A stretch of DNA of 64,000 bases from Neurospora tetrasperma FGSC 2508 (lineage: Eukaryota > Ascomycota > Sordariomycetes > Sordariales > Sordariaceae). Of this stretch, positions 1 to 10,753 are shown piece after piece. The stretch covers positions 2,099,631-2,163,630 of the forward strand of contig NW_009799101.1 of NCBI RefSeq assembly GCF_000213175.1, read 5' to 3'. A program made the translations under genes and the position numbers. The notes under the pieces are model-generated. The model worked only from the letters and a program-made list of their open reading frames with translations, did no database searches and had not been told where the DNA came from. The first letter of the stretch is position 1, and each line of letters begins with the position of its first letter.

Positions 1-946
1 ACGATACCGACAAAGCCTGGAGTATTGCGACACGAATGGATACTATACTAGGCTCTATGTGGGATCTATAGACCCTCGCTCGCCTCGTTAGCGATCATTT
101 GGTTCAAGTTTCAACAGCGCTATCAAGATCTGCCGGACAAGGCTGTTCCTTGATACATGAACGCAACGACCTCTTTCGCTCGCATACACATGGCCATATG
201 TATCGGACGATAGGGTTCTAGAGGATGGTAGTTGAGGCTCTATAGCCTTCTCGTCGTCGCCGCGGGACAAAGACAACAGAGTGCCAAGAATCTGTCACAA
301 ACAACGCATATCACACAATACGCCCATAATGGACAGCCTTTCCCTGGATTCCACTCCCATAACGTACGATTACCGGGAGTAGCTGGCACCATGCCATGAT
401 CTTCTTTGTCAAGACAACACATGCCTACATCGACCGTTGACATGGGACCGCAGGCTGAAGTGAGGTAAGGCAAGGTAAGGGTGCTCACCCTAAACCGAAG
501 ATGACGCTGTCTCGCTTCTTCCCGCACCCTTTCCGCCATTGATATTGCCAAGGGACAAAGACTCACGTTTCACAATGGGGAGGATCTCGCCGATATCACG
601 GAAAGCAACCATGAATAGGAAAATACCGGCTTGCCGAAGTCGGATCCCTTTCGGTTTGACATGGGACGTGGACCTTGGCAAGGCAACACTTACGTCGGCA
701 CTGTACGACAAAGTGAAGAAAGAGTTATACGGAGCGTAGATACAGGCTTACACTTACACACAACTCACCTTCCCATATGACACTGCATTCTAGATTACGC
801 ACACAAGGCTGTACTGTTGCAATACTCAACTAGTAAGATGACCGCCTTGTGTTGGTTGCGTACCTAACTTCAAGTCTGGAAGTAACGATATTCTGAACGA
901 GAAATCCAAACTTCGTCGTCCTATTCTGCTTCATCTTTGACAGTCG

Positions 947-979
<33 letters not shown>

Positions 980-3900
980 CCATCATCCGAACTTACCGGG
1001 TACTCCAACAACAATATATTTATTTCACCCGCGTGTCCGAAGGAGTCTCCAAGCAGCATAAAGAGACTTGCGGCGCAAAGTCGGCAGATCAAACATCTTG
1101 AAATACATGCTAATCCCAGTTAGATTTACAAAGCTTCTTCTGACATCACCGACATATGCGGGGCAACGGCCTGATAATGAACTGAGTATGGTCTCATCTC
1201 ATTGCATCTCGTCTCATCTTATTCTGCTAACTGTTGTGGTTTGGTTTTCGGTCTTTTGTCACTGGCTTGATGTGTCCCCGGTCGGATGGCTTGACCTTGA
1301 AGCTTCACACAGAGGGGTATCCCAGGTAGGTGTACGACGGAAACTTATGCACCGACTAAATTGCATGTCGTGAGTTGTGTCACAGCTTGTTTCTGAAGAC
1401 TCTGTTGTAGGGTTCTGAAATCCTGCAGGTAGGTATGTTCTTCCTTGTGTGTCTACTTCTATTCTCGGCGTGCTTCTACGTCTAATTCGTAGGTGGACGT
1501 GGGCTCTTACCGACACCTGAAACCGGAAACTTTCTGGAAAAGTTAACGAATTTTACTCTGATTGAAAGAACAGCGAGGATTACATCAGATAACTTTGCTT
1601 CGTTACTCGTTAGTGTATGCAATCTTAACCTAGCCAAGTACAGACTTCATCGAAAGCTGTGCCTTACAACCCTTGATACCATATACTTATCTCCTCAATT
1701 CACAACTTAGGCTGCGCTTGATCTGGTACGGTTTTCGTACAAAGGGCCATGTGCGATGTTTCTAATACTCGGAAAAGCGGCCACTTCATCAAGTATCCAT
1801 GTCCAGAGAGAAGTTGGAACTCGCCTTGGGAATATCGAATTGAGTTTAGTTGGGTTGAGTTGAGTCGAGCTAGTTGAGTGAACTGAGCTTTTCCAAGCGC
1901 TATACGAAGACCGTACGAGAACAAACGCAGCCTTAGGTGTAAATGGAAAAGATTAACCGTTTCCAAGTCATTTGTTATCCACGAGTGTCTAAGACAAGCC
2001 GCGCGGCCCATGGTCTTGAAGTTGTTTCAATCGAGTTGTACATGGGGGTTTGGTCAGACCAGGTTTGAACTCTGAAGCCTCGCGAAGCGGATGGTTGCCG
2101 CTTCCAGTTCCAGATCTGGAGAAGATTCAAAGCTGCAAAGACATGAGACTTATTCAGATTATTCTTGGTTGTAAGTGAGGGGAGGATCTAGGAAGGGCTT
2201 GGACCTAAAGTGGAAGATTGAAGGCTTTGAAAGTCCCAGGATTGAGGATCCAGAGCTACTCACAACAGGACATTGAAGCCCTTTGCAATTTCTCACACTT
2301 GAACTTTAATTCATCGTTCGGGTCGCTTCAACCGTGCAGGATGCTCATCAACGCATTTGGCTCATATCCAAGAATCAAAAGATATAGAGGCCATGACGTC
2401 GAACACGGTTCTCCCCTTCGTTGTCTTCCTCCCCTCACTCACTTTAACGTCCCCGCATATTCATACCACATATCCCATGGTCTCCATCACACAAATTCAG
2501 AAAGCTTTCCAGGTATATGTATGTCCTCCCAATATTTGCCCCATCAGGCCAGCTGATTACGGATGGAGGCAAACCGGCCAAGGTATCAAAGATCTTCATC
2601 GAGGGTCCTGGGTGCCCGACCCGAAGATAGCCTCGAGACTAGAAATCGGTAAATTGGTCTTGGAATATTAAACAACGATATGGTCAGTGCTTGATTGAAC
2701 AAGATGGGTAGATGAGAAAATGAGAGGCGAGGAAGTGGAAGTAAAAGCGGGGGTGTGATTGGACATGTAGGAGACATGAGTATAACCTCATATCAGACGA
2801 GTGGAAATATTGGGATATGTGATTGCGGACCAGACATTGTGATGATGGGTGTAAGTAGACGTGGTGGGCCTATATAGCAATCATTGGGAATTCGCCGTGA
2901 TGTGGGAAATGTTCACTCGGCTTATACCAGGAAATGGCTTTAGCGTTCAATCTCCCCTAGGGGTACGATTTCTTTTGGTACACGCCGTATGAGGTTTCGG
3001 ATCAAGTGCCTAAATGTGGTTCCGAACAGTATCCATTGCAATGCACCCAACAAGGCTTTCTCTTTGCTCTTTAGGAAGGTCGTGTCGGCATGGATACCTC
3101 TACCGTATCGAGATAGTAAGGTGAGATAAGTCGAGTCTTGAGTGTTTTTTTTTCTTATTCTTTTTGTTTTGCGGGAAAGGTTGCATCTGTTATCTATCTT
3201 TATTGCGAATACATGATGGGTAGTGTAGAACGAGATGAGATCTACACTCTATATATAGTGTGGTTTAATCTCAGCCCCCTTGAAAGACTTTAGTGGCAGA
3301 CCTTGAGAGGAAATAATTTGAAAACAAGCTGGTTCTTCCTTTTACGGAAGTCCTATCGCATATGCTAAAAGTGCCATGAAGTCTTCCAGTGTACTTGGCG
3401 GCTAGAAAACTTGTCGGCATAAGATGAACCAGTGACCTTATCTTTTGACAACGTATCCGCACGTGAATAACTCTACTATGACGGCTTTGATATGGCCAAT
3501 ACACCATATACCTTACTACGGTGTGACGAAGGCCTAGCTTTCAATCTTGGTCAGCATCGAGTTCGAACTGAACCAGTTTCTCCCGTATCTCGAGACTTTG
3601 ATAGATGACCTGTGAAGATCAGGTCACAGTGTACCTGCTCATGAATAGGAGCTGCATGGAGGTTGGACGTACGAGCTGATCAAATGACCGAAACATGGCC
3701 TGGCGAATATCTCCATACGAGCGGCGAACTTTACCGTCGAGCACAGAGCTCATGGGCTAAAGGCACGCCAACCATACGCAATCATGTCTCGGTTATTCGA
3801 GCGGTTGAAACGCAACTAAGAATGCCCAGAACGTCCGCACATAAGCGCATGTTGTCCTCCAGAACATTAAGAGTAGAGAATCTAGATCATGAAGCCATAA

Positions 3901-4062
3901 AAGTGGAAGTCTAGTGCTAACAAGTTACTCCATACAATCCAATACCAACATATGTCAAGCAAGTAAACCCCATGTGCATTATGTGCATTTTGTTCCCTCT
4001 CTATAAAAGGCAATCGAGGGAGCGCATGAAGTGAAAAAGAATGAACAGATCATTAAGTTTTT
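1..4062. other. Intergenic region, no gene recognised
   Basis: No open frame here shows a recognisable domain, codon bias like the neighbouring genes, or splice signals joining exons into a convincing protein. It contains a CAT microsatellite near 948 and a GAGTT-rich stretch around 1840-1880. A short minus-strand frame at 711-490 has a donor-like GTGAGT, but no family resemblance was seen. Confidence 0.6.
948..986. repeat. CAT trinucleotide microsatellite
   Basis: Ten uninterrupted CAT units are followed by one CAC and two more CAT units. The repeat lies in apparently non-coding DNA and is probably length-polymorphic. Confidence 0.95.
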
Positions 4063-5447
4063 TTAGGCCCGTACAAGCTTGTCAGGCTCCTGTTCCAAAA
4101 CAAGCTTCATCTTATGAAGGAAGGCCTGGGCCCTCTTCTCTTCCGACTTGGGTACCTGAAGGCTGAAGACGTTGGGTCCAGAAGTGGTCAAACCGGGGGC
4201 GGCGGACTTGCTCTGAGCAGAAGCAGCAACGCGCTTGGAGGGAGCGGCGAGAATATCGATGATATCAGCCTTGCGAGCTGCGCGCTGAGGGGCCACGAAG
4301 GAGCCGAATGTGGGAGTATAGGAGCCGCGAGATTCCTTGCGAGTGACCTTGTCAAGACCGAGAACTTGGTTGAAGAGCTCATCGGCAGTAGGCTGGTAGT
4401 TTGCGGGAAGGGGTAGCTTCTGGTTGGCGATCTCGGTGGCACGGGCAATGAAGGTTGAAAGAGGGAGGAAGACGCCGATGGTCTTGTGAAGCTTATTCTG
4501 AACATCGATGGCGGCGGACAGAGAAATAGGCGCGGTGACAACAGCTACGGGAGGAGGAGCGGGAGCATCCAGCTTCTTGGACTGAGCCTTCTCGGTAGTG
4601 GCCTTGACAGCCTCGGTGCTCTTGGCAACCTTGATGTTGCTAAGGTCGAGGTGCGACTGCTTCTCGAACCTCTCGGAGACGGTGGACGGCGTCTGGGCGT
4701 TAATCTTACCAAGGTAGGCAAGAACGTCACCCTTGAGCAGACGGCCGCCGGGGCCGGTTGGGGTGATATCCTTAACGGCAGCGGCGTCAATGCCGTTGAC
4801 CTTGAGTAGATGGGCGACGGAAGGATAGTGGGGGTATTGCCTCTTCGGAGGCTTGGGAGCCGACTTGGACGAAGCCTTCTGAGGAGCGGATTCGGGGACG
4901 GCAACGTTAGACTGGTCCGCGGTGGTCGGTGGGGGAGGTGCCGAGGGTGCTGACTCGGCTGGCTTGGACTGTGGGGCCGCGTCGGCCGGGATCTCGAGAG
5001 AGCTAATGTCATCTCCTTCCTCCGCAATAACAGCTATCCGGGCGCCGACAGCAACACCCTTGGCGCCATCGTTCTGCATGATCTTGACCATGACACCGTT
5101 ATCCTGCGCCTCAACGTCCATAGTGGCCTTGTCGGTCTCGATTTCCAACAACACGTCACCGGCAGAGAACTTGTCGCCCTCCTTCACCCTCCAGGTCGCG
5201 ATATTGCCCTCCGTCATTGTCGGCGACAGAGCGGGCATGGTAAAGTTTTGAGCGGCGAGAGCGGCGGCAGAGGTCCGGAAACCTGTTTACATGACATGTT
5301 TCTCCAAGTCAGTAAGTGATGACCTCCAAGACACCTATAGTATGCATCATGTTGACGGGCAGGTGACGGGAGGCGAGAGAACCGACCTCTGACGGAGCGC
5401 CCTGCCATTCTGGCAGAGATGCGACAAGCTGCTGTTAGCGAAGCCAT
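4063..5447 (-). CDS. PDX1: Pyruvate dehydrogenase complex protein X (E3-binding protein)
   Basis: Two exons, 5447-5387 and 5282-4063, join across a 104-nt intron (GTCGGT...AAACAG) to give 426 aa. The N-terminus is rich in Arg, Ala and Ser, like a mitochondrial presequence. A lipoyl domain follows at about residues 36-110, with the lipoylated lysine at K72 in an ETDKAT motif. After a Pro/Ala-rich linker comes a peripheral-subunit-binding domain at about 171-213 (PSVAHLLK, GRLLKGDVLAYL). The C-terminal part lacks the HxxxDG catalytic motif of E2 acetyltransferase, which separates protein X from E2. By family knowledge, protein X anchors dihydrolipoamide dehydrogenase (E3) to the E2 core in the mitochondrial matrix. 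The start was chosen because it supplies the presequence and the splice restores frame exactly. It diverges from the gene at 6467. Confidence 0.9.
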
Positions 5448-5889
5448 GGCGGACGATTATGTGGTGTTGTCGCAACGAAGACGTGGAATGCGTGGTCAAC
5501 GTGGATATCGCGATAGGGCTGTGGTGGTTTCCAACAAGGAAATCGAGAATGGGGTTCGTGGTTGCTGCTTGCTGGGGATCTCCAATTGAGCCTTATGCTT
5601 GACGTATGTCAAACGAGTCAGGTTCAATGCTAAATTCCACCGCGAGGTCGACGGGATGGGCAGCGGGCAGTGGATCTTTTTGTCTTCTTGTCAAGAAGTC
5701 TGGCTGCGGACCCGGCGGCGACAGAAAACGGACGGGAACCAACCCAGAAAAAGCTGTCGCCAGCTTGTGGATGCTGGTGAGGGTCGATGAGCGACATGTT
5801 GGGGAAACGACCGTGGGAAGCTTGGGCCACCCTCCAAATCCTCCGATGAACCCCCGCCGCGCCCCATGTCCCCAAACCTCTTTGGGCAA

Positions 5890-5923
<34 letters not shown>

Positions 5924-6466
5924 GGCGACGTCTTCACCATCACTGGCGTGCAGCACCCGAGCAGCTGTCTCTGCGCAAGACGCGCGCTACACTAAAAACT
6001 GGAGCCAAATTTCAATGGAAGTTGCCCGGGGTTGTCATCATCCTCGCGCTACTGTAGTGTAGAGTCAGCAAGGGTTGGGACATCCATGTCCTCCCCGGTC
6101 AGCCCGTCTTCGGCCTCCAAATTCTCCCCTGCAGCCAAGAGCCGGTCCCCACCAGCGGAGCCCCATTGCGGACCGAGTTCCTGAGGGGAATCCGCTAAAA
6201 TATTCGAGACCTGGAAGCGGGGCCGGGTCCGAAGATAATCTGACGAACGGTTTTGTAGTGTACAAGCCCCGAAACGCAACGAAACGGCAGCAGGTGGCCG
6301 GGCCGCACCGTGATCCAGTTTCCCTCCCCTCCCCGCCGTCAACTGACAAGGACCCGGACCGGAGCCGCTCGCCCTCAAATCCACATAAACCTCGTTGCCG
6401 ATCTCCGTCCCCCGGCAGCTACCCCGGCGCCGTACAGGACTACCGCCCGTCATCCAACACAACACC
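5448..6466. promoter_or_regulatory. Divergent promoter region between protein X and a mitochondrial membrane protein
   Basis: This 1,019-bp gap separates the start codons of two divergent genes whose products both look mitochondrial. Near its middle is a run of 30 T. Long poly(dA:dT) tracts are known to disfavour nucleosomes in fungal promoters, so this may be a shared open region. No specific factor site is claimed. Confidence 0.5.
5893..5922. repeat. Poly(T) tract of 30
   Basis: Thirty consecutive T within the divergent promoter. The exact length may be affected by sequencing slippage. Confidence 0.9.
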
Positions 6467-7567
6467 ATGGCTTCCATTTCCAGTAGGCTCAGCAGCCAAT
6501 TCGTCCTGCTTGCACACCGGACGGCGCCATGTGCCAGGACTGCATCTCAAGCCTCGGGAACGCGTTTCGTCCTGGTCTTCGGCTCTGGCTCCGGCTCCGG
6601 CTTCCGCACCGCCCAATCGGCACGCTTCTTTGCCTCCAAGGCTAAGAAGGCAGCGAAGAAGCCGACCTCGTCATCCACCGTCATCACTACCGTAACCGCT
6701 CCTCCCACTGTTGTCCCCGCCTCATATGCCGAACAGCTAGCGAAGAAGGGCCGGACCCTCCTCTACGAGGCTCACTCGCACGCCTGGTTCCGCTTCGCCA
6801 GCTTCACCACCGGCAGCTTCTGCATCGCCTACTCGCTCTACAACTACTGGAGCGTCCACCTCAACCCTCCGGCGGACCTATCCACCTGGGTCCCCTATGC
6901 CTACGGCGTCATCTGCGCCATGACCATTGGCATGGGCGGCTACTTCTTCATGGGCTTGCGGCGCATCATCCGGCACATCGAGGCCGTGCCGGCCTCCCAG
7001 GTGGTCTCCCAGATCACCGACGGCGCAGCCTCGGCCTCCACCAAAAAGTCCAAGGGATGGGCTGAGCTCCTCACCAGCAAGCCCAAGGCCGTTCCCGTCA
7101 CCACCCCTACCCCGATTTACCTCGAGGTCGCCTACAGCCGCGCCATCCCCTTCTTGCCCAACAAGAAGGAGTACTACCACCCTTCCGAGGTCGAGATGCC
7201 CTTCCGCATGCAGCTGCTGTGCGAGAAGCTGAACACCCTTAGCGCGCAGAAAAACGTGGGCAAGAACCTCCCTACCACCAAGACCGGACAGATCATTGCG
7301 GCGAGCAAGCAGAAGGCTGCTAGGGAGAAGGAGCGCAAGGAAAGGATGCAGCATCTGCTTACCCTGCCGTTCAGGGACGCGGCGAAAGTGTTTCGCGGGG
7401 CGTATGATGGCCTCAGGAGGTCGTTCTACCGTGAGGGCTTTGCCAAGGTCTATCTGAGGGGCGTGGAGTATAAGTTGGACATGACTTCTGGATGGGCGCT
7501 GGATGATGGAAGGGCTATTGATCGGTTGGTCCATGTCAAGCCGAGTGCGAATATTAGCGCGTATTGA
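6467..7567 (+). CDS. Mitochondrial membrane protein with two transmembrane helices, possibly TMEM223-like
   Basis: A single exon of 366 aa. The ATG sits in a good context (CACCATGG), and the first 60 residues are rich in Arg, Ser and Ala with almost no acidic residues, as in a mitochondrial targeting signal. Two hydrophobic helices lie at about residues 107-130 (FRFASFTTG...) and 141-164 (WVPYAYGVICAMTIG...). A basic stretch (GLRRIIRH) follows the second helix. After that come a soluble domain and a Lys/Arg-rich segment near the C-terminus. The order of an LLYE-type motif, helix pair and post-helix domain recalls TMEM223/186-type mitochondrial inner-membrane proteins, but this is a resemblance from memory. 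Function is otherwise unknown. It is divergent from the protein X gene. Confidence 0.75.
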   Translation: MASISSRLSSQFVLLAHRTAPCARTASQASGTRFVLVFGSGSGSGFRTAQSARFFASKAKKAAKKPTSSSTVITTVTAPPTVVPASYAEQLAKKGRTLLYEAHSHAWFRFASFTTGSFCIAYSLYNYWSVHLNPPADLSTWVPYAYGVICAMTIGMGGYFFMGLRRIIRHIEAVPASQVVSQITDGAASASTKKSKGWAELLTSKPKAVPVTTPTPIYLEVAYSRAIPFLPNKKEYYHPSEVEMPFRMQLLCEKLNTLSAQKNVGKNLPTTKTGQIIAASKQKAAREKERKERMQHLLTLPFRDAAKVFRGAYDGLRRSFYREGFAKVYLRGVEYKLDMTSGWALDDGRAIDRLVHVKPSANISAY

Positions 7568-8122
7568 GCGGGCGTGCTTGGAAAGGTGAGCCGGGAGGGA
7601 AAGGAGTTGCGGTTAGGTATGCCCCCCTGACCCGCAGGACACGATACCGTTCTGCATAGACTACTGTAGCATCAACATATGTATAATAACACGCGGATGG
7701 TATGGAATCAAATAGAGGAAGGAATGGAAAGTTGACTTCTAAGGATCAATACCTTGGGAGTGTGTCCAAAGCTGCTGACTCCAAGGCTTTGACGAAGGTA
7801 GGCAGCATGTCTCGAGTCGCTTGCCCCTTCAAGTATTTGTTCATGAAGCCCAGATCAAAATGTTCTCAAGGTTGGGGATATATGATTGGCAAACCACTAG
7901 CGAATATTTGTACTCAAAAAGCATATATTGTAACACTGTGCCCAAATGAATGGGTGTCGAGTTGTCCTTCCGCCTTGGGTCGGCTGGAAGTTACCCATGC
8001 AGAAAGCAAACAGTGGAGGAAAAAGAAAAGGAGCCAACAAAGAAAGAAACAAATGATGATGAGATGTTAAAGCTCAAGTAATTTGAATCATTTTGCAGCA
8101 TGTAAAAAGAAAGCAAAAACAT
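7568..8122. other. Intergenic region, 3' flank and spacer to tRNA
   Basis: Contains the 3' flank of the membrane-protein gene. A 122-codon frame at 7702-8070 has a Lys-rich, biased tail and no domain, and is not called as a gene. Confidence 0.5.
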
Positions 8123-8225
8123 GGGACCTGGGAGGCTCGAACTCCCGACCTCAGGATTACTCTGACGTTAAGCCAGATCATACAGGGTATGAGACCTGCG
8201 CGCTAGCCAACTGCGCCAAGGTCCC
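8123..8225 (-). tRNA. tRNA-Met (CAU), intron-containing
   Basis: Read on the minus strand, the 7-bp acceptor stem GGGACCT/AGGTCCC closes perfectly. The D arm has GCGC pairs, and the T arm is GGGAG-TTCGAGC-CTCCC. The anticodon loop reads CTCATAA, with CAT at 8191-8189, and its stem has the T-T apposition often seen in elongator tRNA-Met. About 30 nt at 8187-8158 interrupt the loop one base 3' of the anticodon, the canonical nuclear tRNA intron position. CCA is not encoded, as expected for a eukaryotic nuclear tRNA. An elongator role is inferred from the anticodon loop and acceptor stem. Confidence 0.92.
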
Positions 8226-8670
8226 TTGTTATAGTTTTTCTGTTTCCACAAATCACTATAGCATACACTTGAAGATCATGGTTGCTCGGCGGACAGAATC
8301 TCGCTCATAGCATTAACAACATCCGTTTCCGAAGTGAAGAACATTACCTAGGTAGCGATAACTTGACATATAAACCCATTTCAAGTGTCACTCTTCCACC
8401 ACACTGACGGAACCGAATGTCTGCCTCTTTTTCTATGAAAAACGGTAGACTTCTTCTAGCTGACCTTGCCTACTGATTTGTTGGCTTGAAATACTATAAA
8501 CAGTCGTGATAGAAAGCAACGCTCAGCCGCCAAGGATTTTGGAAACGCACACAATCGATCCTCCACCATCCTCTCTCCCGTCAGGATGTCCTTCGACGAC
8601 TCCAAATATCCCTCCCTCTCAAAATTGCGCTTCATTTTGCCGACTCAGAACCACCCCTCACACGCTCCTC
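8226..8670. other. Intergenic region
   Basis: Spacer between the tRNA 5' end and the 3' end of the CoA-transferase gene. A CCTAGGTA-type motif near 8347 is typical of the intergenic DNA in this window. No gene seen. Confidence 0.5.
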
Positions 8671-10753
8671 CTAGGCCGTGGCGAGAACAGTGTTCATTGT
8701 CGCAATCCTGTTACGACGCTGCGGGACTGAGTTCATGCTTCCACTTCCGTCCTGTTGTTGATGCTGTTCCTCTCTCGGCGCAGGTGTAACACTGGTGTTG
8801 GTGAAGACGGCATTATCTTCAGCCAAATCCACCTCACCATCCATGATCAAATCAGTCTCCCAGCCCTCCCAGCCAGGCCTGTCAAACCCATTCGGCCTTG
8901 AGGCACGCACATGCTGAATTAGCAGTCCTTCCACCTCGATCGCCTCCTTCGGCCAGCGAATATCCTTGCCTTTGAAGCCCTTGCTCTTCGCCTTCAGCAT
9001 CAAATCCGGCCTAAACAGATGCGGGTACGCGCGCTGTATAGCCTTGAGCGCCTCTCCACTGACCTTGTCGACAGAGTCATAATGTCGCAACTTGAAGAAC
9101 GGGCCCGCGAACACCGTTTTCAGACGCTCCTGCTCCTGAAGCGGAAGCAGTCCCAGCTTGAGCAAGAATATGTCATACTGGCAGAGACTGGTCCGACACA
9201 TCCACGACCCGCCCTTAGTCTCGCGTTGGTACAGGCCTGCCATGGCGGCCACGCAACCCAAAGCGCCGGTGCCGTAGTCCGACATGGGCATGGGCGGCAC
9301 GCTGGGCTCGTTTTCTAGTCCCATGAACTGGCCCTGCGCCCACGCGATGCCCGTGACGCAATCGGCGATCTGCTGCCAGCCGCGACGGCCGGCCCATTCG
9401 GCTCCGGGTACACCTGTTCCGCCGAAGCAATCTTCGGCTACGTAGACGAAGCCGTGGTTCCCGCGCTGCTGGGCTAGTTTGGCCAGCGATTGAGGGTCGC
9501 AGCCAAACTTGGCGAGGGCGCCGGGCCGGTATCCGTCGATGAGAACGTCGGCTTCGGCGAGTAGGTTCCGAAATGTTTTGAGATCATTCTGGTTGCGAAG
9601 ATCAAGATGGGTAGTGTGCTTGCCGGTGTTGACGTCGACTTGGAAGAAGGGCACATCAGGAAGTTTGGGGCCGGTCACCTTGAGCACTTGAGCCCCGTGG
9701 GCGGCAAGTGAGCGGCCAATGGTCGGACCGGCTATGACGCGGCACATCTCGATGACTTTGATGCCACACAAAGCGTACTGAGAGACATTTGCGGGCACCT
9801 TCGGCCAGAGATGGCTTTGGAAGTTCGTCTCCGTGGGTGTGTGTGGCGGAGTTTCCGGTACCGTCGTTTGCTGTACCTTGATGGCCTCGACTGTGAAGGG
9901 AGGCAATGCCGATATGACCTTTCCGTGAGTGGTTTCCAGGAAATTTTCCCACTTAAGGGCCTCCACACCAGCTTGTCCGTGCTTGCTATTCATATCCTCC
10001 AGTTCCGCGACAGTAAATCTCTTCACGGCGGCTTCAATTGTGTCAATACACTTTTGATAGTCGGTCAATCGGGGATTAAAAGGCGGAAGGCCGATCATGC
10101 GGAGTTGAGTAGTAGCGTCGAGTGAGCCATGGATATGGTAGTATCTGCCATCCTCCTTGGTCTCGTAGAGATTCGCGGAAAGTCGACGATACTGTATGGA
10201 CTGAGCCTGATTGTAGTCGGTGTCTATAGTCCAAGTTAGTGAGATGGCGGCGTTCTTGATCCTATGTAGTAACAACTGGCTACATGGGAGTCGCAAGTGA
10301 AGATGCCTTACCTGGAATCAACCCCTTCGGAGTCTGACCCTTGCGCTTGCCGTCAATGGTAGCAAGGTAAGCCGACATTAGGAAGCAGGCTGCCTTGTCG
10401 AGATCCACTTTGATCGATCGTGAGTTCTTTCCATGACGAAGGTCGCCAATGGCAGCAGCAGCACATGCCTCAAGGGCCTTGATGGATGCTATGGCATCTT
10501 GTTCTCGGCAAGGGCTCGGGAAGTACACTTGATCCCCATGGTTGGAAGGAACGAACGTAACGTTGCCGGAATAGGAGCCAAACTCTTTGGGGATTTGACC
10601 TTTGCATTGCTTCAAAAGCTCGTCAAAGGCCTCTGATGCGCCAGTGGCGACAGAATAAGGTCGGGTAGCCGAGCTGTCCATGCTGTTGGATGCTGAGTGA
10701 CCACCGGTGCTCAGAGTATCGGGTTGGGTGGATGAGACACGCATACTAGGCAT
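8671..10753 (-). CDS. CoA-transferase family III (CaiB/BaiF) protein, two-lobed
   Basis: Two exons, 10753-10312 and 10223-8671, join across an 88-nt intron (GTAAGG...TATAG) to give 664 aa. The second half, from about residue 298, carries a family III hallmark (GIKVIEMCRVIAGP, LAAHGAQVLKV), a NTGKHTTHLDLR segment and DVLIDGYRPGAL, like alpha-methylacyl-CoA racemases and formyl-CoA transferases. The first half (about 25-297) resembles a degenerate partner lobe, including a DGRYYHIHG segment, and lacks the hallmark N-terminal motif. The tail of about 60 residues is Gln/Ser-rich. Family members move CoA between carboxylic acids or epimerise 2-methylacyl-CoAs; the substrate here cannot be told. 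The start M was chosen at 10753; a further in-frame ATG or near-cognate codon upstream at 10876 is possible. Confidence 0.82.

Noticed and set aside
490-711. A 73-codon minus-strand frame with a donor-like GTGAGT
   Set aside because: No matching acceptor-exon combination gave a recognisable protein, and an isolated donor sequence is common by chance.
4000-4012. TATA-like TCTATAAAAGG on the plus strand
   Set aside because: Only the minus-strand 3' end of the protein X gene follows, so there is no plus-strand gene for it to serve.
6878-7534. A 218-codon minus-strand frame opposite the two-helix mitochondrial protein
   Set aside because: It is a shadow of a GC3-rich gene that has a start context, presequence and helices on the plus strand.
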